Positions 46,649 through 58,571 of a DNA stretch of 64,000 nt are shown one piece after another (the stretch's first letter is position 1; each line of letters opens with the position of its first letter). This DNA is from Actinoallomurus purpureus (lineage in GTDB: Bacteria; Actinomycetota; Actinomycetes; Streptosporangiales; Streptosporangiaceae), in the NCBI RefSeq assembly GCF_024055795.1, contig NZ_JAMXMY010000007.1, positions 1-64,000 of the forward strand. Direction: 5' to 3'. A model generated the notes under the pieces. It had not been told where the DNA came from. It made no database searches and saw only the letters and a list, made by a program, of their open reading frames with translations. Position numbers and translations under genes: made by a program.

Positions 46649-48214
46649 TCAGCCCGTGAAGGCCTTGAAGATGTTGGTGAACTCGTACGTGCTCTGGCTG
46701 ATGCCGCTGCAGGTCGGCGAGACGGAGCCGTTCGGGCAGCCGCCGTTGTCGCGGCCGACGGACCAGAAGCCGATGGAGCCGACGTGGTTGCTCTGGGCGT
46801 AGCTCAGCAGCTGGCCGGCGACGGCCTGGGTGGTGGTCGGACCGGTGTCGTTCTTTCCGATCATCGGGGTCAGGCCCAGCATCCGCTTGAGCTCGGCGTC
46901 GCTCTTGCCGGTCCAGATCTGCTTCATCTGGCCGAGCGTCGCGTTGGCCGCCGAGATCAGGGCGTCACCCCACGAGCCGGAGTAGCCGAAGTCCATGAGC
47001 ATCGGGTTGACGGTGACGTTCAGGCCGCGGGAGGCGGCGTCCTGAAGGATCTGGACCGAGAACGGGTCGACGCCGTAGTCCTGGGCCTGCACCCGGAGCG
47101 TGTACGTGACCGTGGTCCCGCGCTCGCTCTGGAGCTGCTTGAGCGCGGTGTTGACCTGCGCCACCGGGATCGACGCCTCCACGTCCACGTCGATGTGGTT
47201 GCTGCCGACCGCGTCGAGCGCCTTCTTGTAGGCGGCGAGCAGCGCGGACGAGCTTCCGCAGCTGTTCTCCAGGTACGGCCCGAGCGCGCCGCCGGTCGCC
47301 ACGGTGACGTCGCCGCCGACGCCCTTGAGGTCATTGACCTCCCCGATGACACGGGAGTCGCCCAGCGCGATCGTGCCGCCCCACGACGGGTTGCAGCCGG
47401 TGCTGTCCCCGAGGGCGAAGGCCAGCGTGAAGTGCTTCTGGCCGGTGGCCGTGGCAACGTCCTTCAGCGTGGGGGTGGCCATCGTGATGTCGACGTAGGG
47501 CGAGAACACGCCGCTGCCCCCGCCGCCGCTGCTGCTGTCGGTGGTGGCGCTGACCGAGGCGCTGAAGGCCGAGAGATTCCCGGCGGCGTCCTTGGCCCGG
47601 ACCTTGAAGGTGTACGACGTCGAGGCGCTCAGCCCGGAGACCGTGGCGCTCGTCCCCGAGACCGTCGTGGCCAGGGACGAACCCTGGTACACCTCATACC
47701 CGGTCACGCCGACGTTGTCGGTGGAGGCCGTCCACGACAACGACACGCTCGACGACGTGTGACCCGTCACCGCCAGGCCGGCGGGCGTGCTCGGCGCCTG
47801 GGTGTCGGAGCCGCCCCCGCCGCCCCCGCACGCGGCCCCGTTCAGCGTGCAGCCGGTCGGCGTGCCGCTCCCCGAGGCCACGAACCCGAACGTCACCGAG
47901 GCTCCCGCCGCGATCGAGGCGTTGTAGTCCCGGTTCTTGAACGTGTAGTGCGACCCCGACTGCGTCAGCAACGCGTCCCAGTACGTGCCCACCGACGACC
48001 CCGACGGCAGGTCGAACGCCACCGTCCACCCGCTGATCGCCGACGAGCCGTTGTTCGTGACCGTGAACTGCGCCTGATAGCCGCTCCCCCAATCCGACGT
48101 CTTGGCGAACGTCGCGGTGTTCGCCGCCGCGTACGCCGATACCGCGGGCAGTACGACGGCCAGGGGAAGTAGCAGCATCCCGACGATCAGGGACGCGATC
48201 CTGGATCTCTTCAA
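46649..48214 (-). CDS. secreted GH18 chitinase with CBM2 and FN3 modules
   Basis: 521 residues. Signal peptide (RIASLIVGMLLLPLAVVLPAVSAYAA); cellulose/chitin-binding CBM2 domain (about 33-125); Gly linker; fibronectin type III (about 140-225); Gly/Ser linker; GH18 catalytic domain (about 235-521) with HIDVDVEASIPV matching the DxDxE catalytic motif. TTG 48214 is chosen because GAGAGG precedes it and the signal peptide begins there. The second chitinase gene is directly upstream on the same strand (71-bp gap), so they probably share a transcript. Confidence 0.88.
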   Translation of the reverse strand: MKRSRIASLIVGMLLLPLAVVLPAVSAYAAANTATFAKTSDWGSGYQAQFTVTNNGSSAISGWTVAFDLPSGSSVGTYWDALLTQSGSHYTFKNRDYNASIAAGASVTFGFVASGSGTPTGCTLNGAACGGGGGGSDTQAPSTPAGLAVTGHTSSSVSLSWTASTDNVGVTGYEVYQGSSLATTVSGTSATVSGLSASTSYTFKVRAKDAAGNLSAFSASVSATTDSSSGGGGSGVFSPYVDITMATPTLKDVATATGQKHFTLAFALGDSTGCNPSWGGTIALGDSRVIGEVNDLKGVGGDVTVATGGALGPYLENSCGSSSALLAAYKKALDAVGSNHIDVDVEASIPVAQVNTALKQLQSERGTTVTYTLRVQAQDYGVDPFSVQILQDAASRGLNVTVNPMLMDFGYSGSWGDALISAANATLGQMKQIWTGKSDAELKRMLGLTPMIGKNDTGPTTTQAVAGQLLSYAQSNHVGSIGFWSVGRDNGGCPNGSVSPTCSGISQSTYEFTNIFKAFTG

Positions 48215-48285
48215 GGCGGGGACCTCTCTCGTGGTGGCCGGCCCCCGGCCACGCCGGCGGGGGGACCGCGGCCGGGAGCCGGTGC

Positions 48286-49902
48286 TCAACCGGTGAACTG
48301 GCCGATGATCTTGGCGAAGTCGTACGGCTGCTGGGTGACGCTGCTGCACTTGCCGTCCGCCCAGCCGGTGGTGCCGGTGCACTGCCGGTCCCGGTTCAGC
48401 GACCAGAACGACAGCCGGCCGAGGTGGTGCTGCTGCGCGTAGCCGAGCAGGGTGCGGAAGGTGTCCTGCGTGAACAGCTCGCTCGGCTGGTCGGTGTGGC
48501 CGTTCATCAGGATCAGGCCCGTCCGGGCGTACACGGTGGCGGCGGACAGGTCGGGGCGCAGCGTGACGAGCTGGCCGTGTGCGGCCTCCATGACCTTCTG
48601 CACGTCGGCGGCCATGGACGCGGCCGGACCCCCGTAGTCGAACGCCATCACGGCGTACAGGTCGATGTCGGCGCCGTTGTCCTTGGCCCGCTGGATCTCG
48701 GCCTTGTCCAGGTCGCTGAGGCCGACGGTCGTGACCGGCATCGTGAGGGAGACCTCGAGCCTCCGCCCGGCCGCGGCCGCGTTCTGCTTGAGGATCTTGA
48801 TGGCCTGGAAGCGTCGCGTCTCGCCCGAGGCATCGCCGAGGTCGTCGCCTTCGATGTCGAAGTCGACGTGGGTGAGCGTGTACTTGTCGATCACCTGCTG
48901 GTACGCCTGCGCCAGTGAGGAGGCGTCGGAGCAGGCCGCGCCGAGTTCGACCCCGTTGTAGCCGCCGAAGGAGACCGCGACGTCGCCGCCCGCCCCCCGT
49001 ACCGCGTCGACCTGCGCCTTGGCGGCCGTGTCCGCGGACACCTTCTGCGCGGCGTCGCCGTCCCAGGTCGGGGTGCAGCCTCCGCCGTTCGGCGCGAGCA
49101 CGAAGGCGAGGACCAGCGAGTTCACGCCGCTCCCGGAGACGATCGCGGAGATCGGCTGGGGGTCGTTGTCGAGCGGCATGAAGTACGGCGCCGCCCGCAG
49201 GCCCCCGGACGGCGTGGTTCCGCCGCCGTCGGTGGTGGCGCTCACCGAGGCGCTGAAGGCCGACGAATTCCCGGCCGCGTCCTTGGCCCGCACCGTGAAG
49301 GAGTACGACGTCGAGGCGGCCAGACCCGAGACCGTGGCGCTCGTCCCCGAGACCGTCGTGGCCAGGGACGAACCTTGATACACCTCATAGCCGGTCACGC
49401 CGACGTTGTCGGTGGAGGCCGTCCACGACAACGACACGCTCGACGACGTGTGACCCGTCACCGTCAACCCGGTCGGCGTGCTCGGCGCCTGCGTGTCCGA
49501 GCCGCCGCCCCCGCCGTCGCAGGACCCACCGTTCAGCGTGCAGCCGGTCGGCGTGCCGCTCCCCGAGGCCACGAACCCGAAGACCACCGAGGCGCCCGCC
49601 GCGATCGAGCCGTTGTAGTCCCGGTTCTTGAACACGTAATGCGACCCCGACTGGGTCTCCAGCGCGTCCCAGTACGTACCGACCGACGATCCCGACGGCA
49701 GGTCGAACGCCACCGTCCAGCCGTTGACCGCCGACGAGCCGTCATTCTTGATCGTGAACTGTCCCTGATAGCCGCTCCCCCAATCCGACGTCTTCGCGAA
49801 CGTCGCGGTGAGGGAGCCGGCGGCGTGGGCGGGTCCGGTCAGGACGCCGAGCAGGAGGAGGCAGGTGGCGAGGATGGTCAGGGCACGCGGGCGAACACGC
49901 AC
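48286..49902 (-). CDS. secreted GH18 chitinase with CBM2 and FN3 modules (paralogue)
   Basis: 538 residues. Signal peptide (PRALTILATCLLLLGVLTGPAHA); CBM2 and FN3 modules nearly identical to those of the downstream chitinase; catalytic GH18 domain with LTHVDFDIEGDDLG (DxDxE intact). GTG 49902 sits 4 nt from AAGGAGG. Its catalytic domain is otherwise quite different from the neighbour's, so the modules spread more recently than the catalytic halves diverged. A 15-bp perfect AT-rich palindrome lies 168 bp upstream. Confidence 0.88.
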   Translation of the reverse strand: MRVRPRALTILATCLLLLGVLTGPAHAAGSLTATFAKTSDWGSGYQGQFTIKNDGSSAVNGWTVAFDLPSGSSVGTYWDALETQSGSHYVFKNRDYNGSIAAGASVVFGFVASGSGTPTGCTLNGGSCDGGGGGSDTQAPSTPTGLTVTGHTSSSVSLSWTASTDNVGVTGYEVYQGSSLATTVSGTSATVSGLAASTSYSFTVRAKDAAGNSSAFSASVSATTDGGGTTPSGGLRAAPYFMPLDNDPQPISAIVSGSGVNSLVLAFVLAPNGGGCTPTWDGDAAQKVSADTAAKAQVDAVRGAGGDVAVSFGGYNGVELGAACSDASSLAQAYQQVIDKYTLTHVDFDIEGDDLGDASGETRRFQAIKILKQNAAAAGRRLEVSLTMPVTTVGLSDLDKAEIQRAKDNGADIDLYAVMAFDYGGPAASMAADVQKVMEAAHGQLVTLRPDLSAATVYARTGLILMNGHTDQPSELFTQDTFRTLLGYAQQHHLGRLSFWSLNRDRQCTGTTGWADGKCSSVTQQPYDFAKIIGQFTG

Positions 49903-50069
49903 GGGTCCTCCTTGGCGGCACCCGCGCACAGGCGCGGGCGGGGTCGCGTCCGGCGGTCAGAACCCTGTCGCTGTCGTCGGGCGAGCCCCCGGAGGCTTCC
50001 GCCTGCGCCGTACCTGAAGCGGCAGTCGCTCCGAGTGGACCCGATATGAACCCGAGCCGTCAATATCCT

Positions 50070-50084
50070 TAAGAAAGTTTCTTA
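50070..50084. promoter_or_regulatory. 15-bp palindrome upstream of the chitinases
   Basis: TAAGAAAGTTTCTTA, a perfect inverted repeat around one G in an AT-rich stretch, between the chitinase gene and the divergent-side PPOX gene. Similar AAA/TTT-armed palindromes (TTAGGAAAC...) lie before carbohydrate-hydrolase genes in actinomycetes and are bound by sugar-responsive ROK-type repressors; assignment here is inference. Confidence 0.55.
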
Positions 50085-50193
50085 TCAGATAGAAACGCCT
50101 CCCGGCGGGCCGCTCGTCAGTGCCTAGACCAGGCGATCACCCTCATGTCCGGAACACCGGATCGAGCAGCCCGAAATCCGGTCGCCTCGCGGA

Positions 50194-50613
50194 TCAGTCG
50201 ACGTTCCGGGAGAGCAGGTCCGGATGGTCCGGGTCGATGTGCCAGCTGTTGACGCGCCGCGGCTGGATCCGGATGACCTCATTGCTGAAGAAGCCCGGCG
50301 CCAGCGGAGGCTCCTCGACGATCATCGTCTCGGCGCGGCCCCGGATCTCGACGCCGCGGCCCCAGCCGGGCCTGACCTCCCCCGGCTCGTCGGGCGTCAT
50401 GTCGTCGACCACGAACGCCACCACCGGATTGGCCCGGGCGTTGCGGTACTTCTGGCTGGCGCTCATGTTCGGGCCGCCGATGTCGATCGTGTCGTCCGCG
50501 TTGAGCCGGAAGCCGACCGGCCGTACCTGGACGGTCCCGTCGGGGGCGACGGTCGCCAGGCGGCCGAGGTTCTGTCCGGTCAAATACGCGCGTTCCCTGT
50601 CGGTGAAGACCAT
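50194..50613 (-). CDS. PPOX-class flavin/F420 oxidoreductase
   Basis: 139 residues with the pyridoxamine-phosphate-oxidase split-barrel: LGRLATVAPDGTVQVRPVGF at the N-terminus and the cofactor-binding KYRNARANPVVAFVVDD, ending RVNSWHIDPDHPDLLSRNV. This is the F420-dependent PPOX subgroup. Substrate unknown. Confidence 0.85.
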   Translation of the reverse strand: MVFTDRERAYLTGQNLGRLATVAPDGTVQVRPVGFRLNADDTIDIGGPNMSASQKYRNARANPVVAFVVDDMTPDEPGEVRPGWGRGVEIRGRAETMIVEEPPLAPGFFSNEVIRIQPRRVNSWHIDPDHPDLLSRNVD

Positions 50614-50650
50614 GCGCCGACGTTAGGACCTCGACCGCGCTTGAGGTCAA

Positions 50651-51628
50651 TCAGGAGTCGCCGCGCCAGCGGCCGATGAAGACGTAGTACAGGTAGCCGC
50701 CGGTCTCGCGGACGATGTAGTGGAACTGGGTGTCGCGGCTGCCGACGGTGGGGCCGCTGCGGGTCGGCGAGGTCACCGCCTTGATGCCGTTGTCGCCGGC
50801 CATCGTCCGGGACCGGAGCGCGTGCCAGGGGTCGGTGACGATGACGGCGGTGTGCCAGCCCTGCCGCTTGTACTCCCTGCCCACGTCGATCATGCTCTGC
50901 AGGGTGTCGCTTCCGCTGCGCACGGCCACGATCCGGTTGCTCGGCACGCCGTGCTTCGTGAGCCACGCCTTGCCGGTGCCGGCCTCGGTGTAGTTGTCGC
51001 CGGGCCGGTTGCCGCCGACGGTCACGATGTGCGGGGCCACGCCCTCGCGGTAGAGCTTCAGGACGTGCAGCAGCCGCCACTCGAGGACGGGCGAGGGCAC
51101 GCCGTTGTACTGCGCCGCCCCCAGCACGATGATCGCGTCGGAGCGCCGGTGGTCGTCCTGCCGCGCGACCCACCAGACACGGAACCCGGCGAACAGCGGC
51201 GTCCCGATGACCAGGACGAGGAGCAGGACGAAGACCCGCCGCACCCACCGCCCCCGCGAACGGCGGCGGGGCCGCGCCCCTCCGCCCTTCGAACCGCCGC
51301 CGTAAGAGTCGTCATCGACCGTACGGCCGTCGTAGGGGTCGTCGTCGGCCGTGCCGACGTCCGCGCGGCCCCGTGGACGTTCGAGAACGCTCGTCTCGTC
51401 GTCACGAGAATCACCGCGCGGGCGGCCGGGCAGGACACTCGTCTCGTCGTCGCGGGAATCCTCGCGCGGGCGGCCGGGCAGGTCCTGCCGGGTGGGGTCC
51501 GGCCGCCACTGCGGCAGGTCGCCTCGGGTGCGCGCCTGCTCGGCCGGGACCCCGGTGGCGTCCCGGCCGAACTCGACCGTGGGCTCGGCGCCGTCAGACC
51601 GTTCGGTGATCGTTCCTCCGTCTCGCAC
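50651..51628 (-). CDS. DUF218/YdcF-family membrane protein
   Basis: 325 residues. N-terminal 125 residues are disordered, acidic and repeat-bearing (two 16-residue copies of LPGRPR-DSRDDETSV); one membrane helix follows (VFVLLLVLVIGTPLFAGFRVWW), then the DUF218 domain: DAIIVLGAAQYNG, VTVGGNRPGDNYTEA, VIVTDPWHALRSRTM. DUF218 proteins (SanA, ElyC, YdcF) act in envelope integrity. GTG start 51628; the ATG-like start is doubtful. Confidence 0.8.
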   Translation of the reverse strand: MRDGGTITERSDGAEPTVEFGRDATGVPAEQARTRGDLPQWRPDPTRQDLPGRPREDSRDDETSVLPGRPRGDSRDDETSVLERPRGRADVGTADDDPYDGRTVDDDSYGGGSKGGGARPRRRSRGRWVRRVFVLLLVLVIGTPLFAGFRVWWVARQDDHRRSDAIIVLGAAQYNGVPSPVLEWRLLHVLKLYREGVAPHIVTVGGNRPGDNYTEAGTGKAWLTKHGVPSNRIVAVRSGSDTLQSMIDVGREYKRQGWHTAVIVTDPWHALRSRTMAGDNGIKAVTSPTRSGPTVGSRDTQFHYIVRETGGYLYYVFIGRWRGDS

Positions 51629-51660
51629 GACCCTTTAGACGCCGTCGGCGGGGCCGGTGT

Positions 51661-54321
<2,661 letters not shown>

Positions 54322-54547
54322 GGGAGACTCTTTTCCCTCCGGTTCACGCTGAATGCGGCGACTGTACCCAGCGAACGGTGAGATCATCGTCACTGTCAGC
54401 GCCCGTCGGCCTTTGTGCAGGTCAGCGCCGGTACAGTGGTCTATTCCAATACCGACATTCCCCCCATGGGGCCCTAATAGCCCTAAGTCGGGCGGGTCTC
54501 GCCCTCCGGATGTGCGTACCCCGCCGCCGCTGCGGGATGATGTGCCG

Positions 54548-56431
54548 ATGAGGCCGGTGACCAATCATGGGGCGGGTGAGGCGTTCGCGCCGATCGCCGA
54601 TTACGGGTTCCTGTCGGACACGGAGACCACCGCGCTGGTGGCCCCGAGCGGCAACATCGAGTGGATGTGCCTGCCGCGCGTGGACTCCCCGAGCGTGTTC
54701 GGCTCGCTACTCGATCGCGACGCCGGGTACTTCCGCGTCGGGCCCGCCGGCGTCGAGGTGCCCGCCGCCCGCCGCTACATCCCCGGCACGATGGTGCTGG
54801 AGACCACTTGGTGGACCCCCGGCGGCTGGCTCGTCGTCCTCGACGCCCTGCTCATGGGCCCCTGGCATCACGAGGACCAGCGGTCGCACACCCACCGCCG
54901 CGCTCCGACCGACTACGACGCCGACCACGTGCTGCTCCGGATGATCCGCTGCGTGAACGGCCAGTCGCAGGTGCGCCTCGACTGCATGCCGATCTTCGAC
55001 TACGGCCGGGATGCCGCCCGGTGGGAGCACACCGGCGCCGGCTACCACGAGGCCGTTGCCAGCGGAAACGGCCTAGAGTTGCGCCTCACCAGCGACCTGA
55101 ACATCGGGTTCGAGGGCTCCCTCGCCACCGCCCGTACGCTCCTCAAGGAGGGCGAGACCCGGTTCGTCGCCCTGTCCTGGAGCGAGCACCGGCCGCCGCA
55201 GTCGCACGACGAGGCCCACGAGCGGCTGACCTGGACCGTCCACCACTGGCAGCACTGGCTCGACCGCGGCCGCTTCCCCGACCACCCCTGGCGGGCGCAC
55301 CTGCAGCGCAGCGCCCTCACCCTCAAAGGCCTGACGTACGCGCCGACGGGCGCGGTCGCGGCGGCGGCGACCACCTCCCTGCCCGAGACACCGGGCGGCG
55401 ACCGCAACTGGGACTACCGCTACACCTGGATCCGCGACTCGACGATGGCCCTGTGGGCCTTCTACACGCTCGGGTTCGACTGGGAGGCCAACGACTTCTT
55501 CCACTTCATCACCGACGTGGCCGAGGCCGCCGGCGGCCACCTGCAGATCATGTACGGCGTCGACGGCCGCGCCGAACTGGAGGAGTCCACGCTCGACCAC
55601 CTCCACGGATACGACGGGGCACGTCCCGTGCGCATCGGCAACGGCGCGTACGTCCAGGAGCAGCACGACGTCTGGGGCGCGATCATCGGCTCCATCTACC
55701 TGTACGTCCGCAAGCGCGACCGGCTCGACGACCGGCTCTGGGCGATAATCGTCAAGCAGGTCGAGGCCGCCCTCGCCAACTGGCGCAGCCCCGACCGCGG
55801 CATGTGGGAGGTGCGCGGCGAGCCGCAGCACTTCACCTCGTCGAAGCTCTTCTGCTGGATCGCGGCGCACCGCGGCGCCCAGCTCGCCCACATCCGCGGC
55901 GACGCCGAGCGGGCGGAGCGCTGGCAGCAGGCCGCCGACGAGATCCACGCCGACGTCCTCGAGAACGCCGTCGACGAGCGCGGAGTCTTCGTGCAGCACT
56001 ACGGCACCAAGGCGCTCGACGCGTCGGTGCTGCTGATCCCCATGCTCGGCTTCCTCCCGCCGGACGACAAACGGGTCCGCGAGACGGTCTTCGCCATCGC
56101 CGACGAGCTCACCCAGGACGACCTCGTGCTGCGCTACCGCGCCTCGGAGACGGACGACGGCTTCGAGTCGGAGGAGGGGACCTTCACGATCTGCTCGTTC
56201 TGGCTGGTCTCCTCACTGGTCATGATCGGTGAACTGGACCGTGCCAAAGCACTGTGCGAGAAACTGCTCTCCTACGCCAGCTCCCTGCAGCTGTACGCCG
56301 AGGAGATCGATGCGCACAACGGCCGGCACCTGGGCAACTTCCCGCAGGCGTTCACCCACCTGGCCCTGATCAACGCGGTGATGCACGTCATCCGTGCCGA
56401 GCAGCAGGAGCGCGAGACGCCGCTCATCTGA
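54548..56431 (+). CDS. GH15-family trehalase
   Basis: 627 residues of GH15 glucoamylase/trehalase fold: N-terminal beta-sandwich ([40 protein letters not shown]), then the (alpha/alpha)6 barrel with the general-acid region [19 protein letters not shown] and the second acid in [13 protein letters not shown]. Closest to actinobacterial trehalases (Rv2402-like), which hydrolyse trehalose. ATG 54548; an in-frame GTG two codons upstream is possible. No signal peptide. Confidence 0.85.
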   Translation: MRPVTNHGAGEAFAPIADYGFLSDTETTALVAPSGNIEWMCLPRVDSPSVFGSLLDRDAGYFRVGPAGVEVPAARRYIPGTMVLETTWWTPGGWLVVLDALLMGPWHHEDQRSHTHRRAPTDYDADHVLLRMIRCVNGQSQVRLDCMPIFDYGRDAARWEHTGAGYHEAVASGNGLELRLTSDLNIGFEGSLATARTLLKEGETRFVALSWSEHRPPQSHDEAHERLTWTVHHWQHWLDRGRFPDHPWRAHLQRSALTLKGLTYAPTGAVAAAATTSLPETPGGDRNWDYRYTWIRDSTMALWAFYTLGFDWEANDFFHFITDVAEAAGGHLQIMYGVDGRAELEESTLDHLHGYDGARPVRIGNGAYVQEQHDVWGAIIGSIYLYVRKRDRLDDRLWAIIVKQVEAALANWRSPDRGMWEVRGEPQHFTSSKLFCWIAAHRGAQLAHIRGDAERAERWQQAADEIHADVLENAVDERGVFVQHYGTKALDASVLLIPMLGFLPPDDKRVRETVFAIADELTQDDLVLRYRASETDDGFESEEGTFTICSFWLVSSLVMIGELDRAKALCEKLLSYASSLQLYAEEIDAHNGRHLGNFPQAFTHLALINAVMHVIRAEQQERETPLI

Positions 56432-56444
56432 TCCTTCCCACCAC

Positions 56445-56474
56445 GCCCGCCGGCGAGCAAACCCGTCGGCGGGC
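56445..56474. terminator. hairpin terminator after GH15 trehalase
   Basis: Stem GCCCGCCGGCG/CGTCGGCGGGC (11 bp, one G-U pair) with an 8-nt loop, 13 bp past the stop. Confidence 0.7.
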
Positions 56475-56610
56475 ACGCCCGCCGGTCGCGGCCGCCGCCA
56501 GTGACGCCCGTCCGCGGCGAGCGGAACCGGCACGGATTCGATCGGACCCGAATTCTCGAACATAACAAGCGGAGCAAACATTTAGAAAGGGTGTAGTTGC
56601 GGCCAGAAGC

Positions 56611-56712
56611 GGGCATTGACCCCAGGCCACTGCAAAACCTACGTTTCGTTTCCCGGCCCCGCCAGGCCCCGGGAGAACCCCGGTGTCGGTTTCCCCGGCA
56701 CCGGGCCTCACC
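56611..56712. repeat. imperfect ~100-bp direct repeat, copy 1
   Basis: Starts with GGGCATTGACC and keeps collinear words AACCT-CG, TTCGT, TTCCCGG, CGCC, CCGG, CCCGGTG, CCGGG with copy 2 (58468-58571), about 70% identical by hand alignment. It ends 5 bp before the stop codon of the PrnB-like gene (on the minus strand). Both copies could fold into two short stem-loops. Confidence 0.65.
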
Positions 56713-56717
56713 CTGGA

Positions 56718-57851
56718 TCAGCCAGATGCCCCGAGCGGGCGCCGCGTCTGTTTCCGCGGATTCTCGCGCTCAGACAACGACCCGGCGAACAGATCGATGT
56801 TGTGCCGGGTGAGGTCGAGGATCTCTCGGAGAAGATCGACGGTGCCGCCGCCGCTTCCGGCCTCATAGAGGCCTACCGCGCCGTTGTAGGCCTTACGGGC
56901 GTAGGTCAGGTGCTTGCCCCGGAAGAGCACCAGAGTGCGCAGTGTCGCCGCCAGCGCCCCTGCGGAGTCACGCAGTACGGTGGGCGTGGTCTCGATGGAG
57001 CGGTACCCGGCCAGAGCTCTGCTGACCTTCGTCACCGCCGAGGGCGCCCGCTCCCAGGCGGGCAGATGTACCCGCAGGTGCGGGAGCGCGTACGGTGCCG
57101 CGTCCCGGCGGAACTCGTCGAACTCCTCCGAGCCGTGGTCGGACGCCCAGACCACGAGGTCCACCAGGAACAGCGGAACCTGTGAGCCGGCGGGCCCCGC
57201 ATAGGTGGCGCCACCGACCTGGATGTCCTCGAAATACGGGCGCAGCTCCCTTCCGAAGAAGCTCGGGTCGATCTTCCGCGCGACGTCCCTCATCGCCACG
57301 TCGAACGAACCGATCTTCTCCGCCAGTTCTGTGAGCAGCACCGGAAACTCGGCCTGTCCGGGATCGGAGACCGACAGCCGCCGGCACACCTCCACCGCGC
57401 CGGACAACTGGGTAAGGGAGACCTGGGTGACGCCGATCAGGCAGTCCTCCTGCGGATCGCCGGTGTACATACGCCGGCGAGGCCCGCTCGGATTGAACTC
57501 GCTGTAGTGGTGCACGGTGTCGCGCGGGACCATCCGCGTCCGCCGACCCAGCTCGACGAGGACCTCCTCGAGCCCGGGCACGGCGTCCACCGGTTGGACG
57601 GCATGGCGTTTCAGTGAGCCGAGGAACCCACCGAGGTCCCGCATCGCAGCGACGCAGTCCTCCTCAGAGAACGCGGAGACGCCGCCGGAAGGAAGAATTC
57701 CGGCCAGAGCCCGGGTGATCGCCCCGACGTCCTTACGGGCGTTCATCTCGGGCAGTCGCAGGCAGACGCCGTCGGCGGACAATGGATCCAAGGCTCTGAT
57801 CCGGGCGGGATCGCATATCACTTCACCGTGAACAACCTGCACAGAAGGCAT
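56718..57851 (-). CDS. PrnB-family (monodechloroaminopyrrolnitrin synthase-like) heme enzyme
   Basis: 377 residues resembling PrnB along most of its length: DPLSADGVCLRLPEMNARKDV, MRDLGGFLGSLKRHAVQPVDAVPGLEEVLVELG, MYTGDPQEDCLIGVTQVS, FFGRELRPYFEDIQVGG and FRGKHLTYARKAYN with YEAGSGGG. PrnB is a heme protein of the indoleamine/tryptophan dioxygenase superfamily that rearranges (7-chloro)tryptophan into an aminophenylpyrrole. The His in GKHLTYARK is the likely axial heme ligand. No halogenase, PrnD-like oxygenase or flavin reductase gene adjoins. ATG 57851. No signal peptide. The comparison uses a remembered PrnB sequence. Confidence 0.8.
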   Translation of the reverse strand: MPSVQVVHGEVICDPARIRALDPLSADGVCLRLPEMNARKDVGAITRALAGILPSGGVSAFSEEDCVAAMRDLGGFLGSLKRHAVQPVDAVPGLEEVLVELGRRTRMVPRDTVHHYSEFNPSGPRRRMYTGDPQEDCLIGVTQVSLTQLSGAVEVCRRLSVSDPGQAEFPVLLTELAEKIGSFDVAMRDVARKIDPSFFGRELRPYFEDIQVGGATYAGPAGSQVPLFLVDLVVWASDHGSEEFDEFRRDAAPYALPHLRVHLPAWERAPSAVTKVSRALAGYRSIETTPTVLRDSAGALAATLRTLVLFRGKHLTYARKAYNGAVGLYEAGSGGGTVDLLREILDLTRHNIDLFAGSLSERENPRKQTRRPLGASG

Positions 57852-58565
57852 GGGGGAACTTCTCCTCAGTGCGTCACCAGCCGGGACACGTTTACTAAGG
57901 CACCGTCTCGCTCACACCTTCCGCCCTCTCCGCGGCGTATGACTTACCAGCGAAATGGACGGAATCCACATGCTCAAACGGACACCGAAAGCCTTTTCTC
58001 AGGCATGAACCAGCCCGAGTAATCACGCAGCGTCAACATCCGCCAGAGTGCACAATACTGCTATTTCGGACTATGGTAGAGGGGGCGAACGAAGATCGTC
58101 AAGACGTGTAGATCACGGAACCCCCGCTCGCCTACGGACGCCACACGGGCACATTTACGCAGGTCAACGCGGAAATTTCAGCGGATCGGTCGCAGCCGCA
58201 CCGAAGCGGCGCCGCCGGCGTTCCTCGTGTGCTCCGTGTGACCGCGGGGACCGAATCGACGGTTCGCTCATGCCCCGGCGCCCTGGTCGGCCGCGCCGAC
58301 CAGGGCGAAGCGTGCTTACTCCACCGATGCCCGAGCCGGCGGCCCGTACAAATACGGCGGGGAATCTCGAACCGGCCGCCCGACCTCTCCGTTCATCGCT
58401 GTTCGCGGCCCGCCGGAGGCACACCGTGAATACGTCCTCATGGCGGCGGAACACGCGACCCTGACGTGGGCATTGACCGCAGACCGCGACACAACCTGCG
58501 TTCGTCTTCCCGGTCTCGCCGAGCTCCGGAGCGAAACCCGGTGCCCGCTCATTCCGGTACCGGGT
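57852..58565. other. 714-bp low-coding region upstream of the PrnB-like gene
   Basis: No convincing gene on either strand: short Arg-rich ORFs only. The stretch at 57870-58080 is clearly lower in GC than the chromosome average. It contains the hairpin at 58279-58307 and the second direct repeat at its right end. Confidence 0.6.
58279..58307. terminator. 12-bp perfect hairpin in the PrnB-SecDF gap
   Basis: CGCCCTGGTCGG / CCGACCAGGGCG with a 5-nt loop. It could stop secDF transcripts running past 58566 on the minus strand. Confidence 0.6.
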
Positions 58566-58571
58566 TCACAC
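58468..58571. repeat. imperfect ~100-bp direct repeat, copy 2
   Basis: Collinear with 56611-56712 (see copy 1). It overlaps the last codon and stop of secDF, so both copies sit at the 3' end of a minus-strand gene. Confidence 0.65.

Noticed and set aside
57852-58460. Small ORFs between the PrnB-like gene and secDF
   Set aside because: Arg/Pro-rich short frames without ribosome sites or known domains; none looks like a gene.
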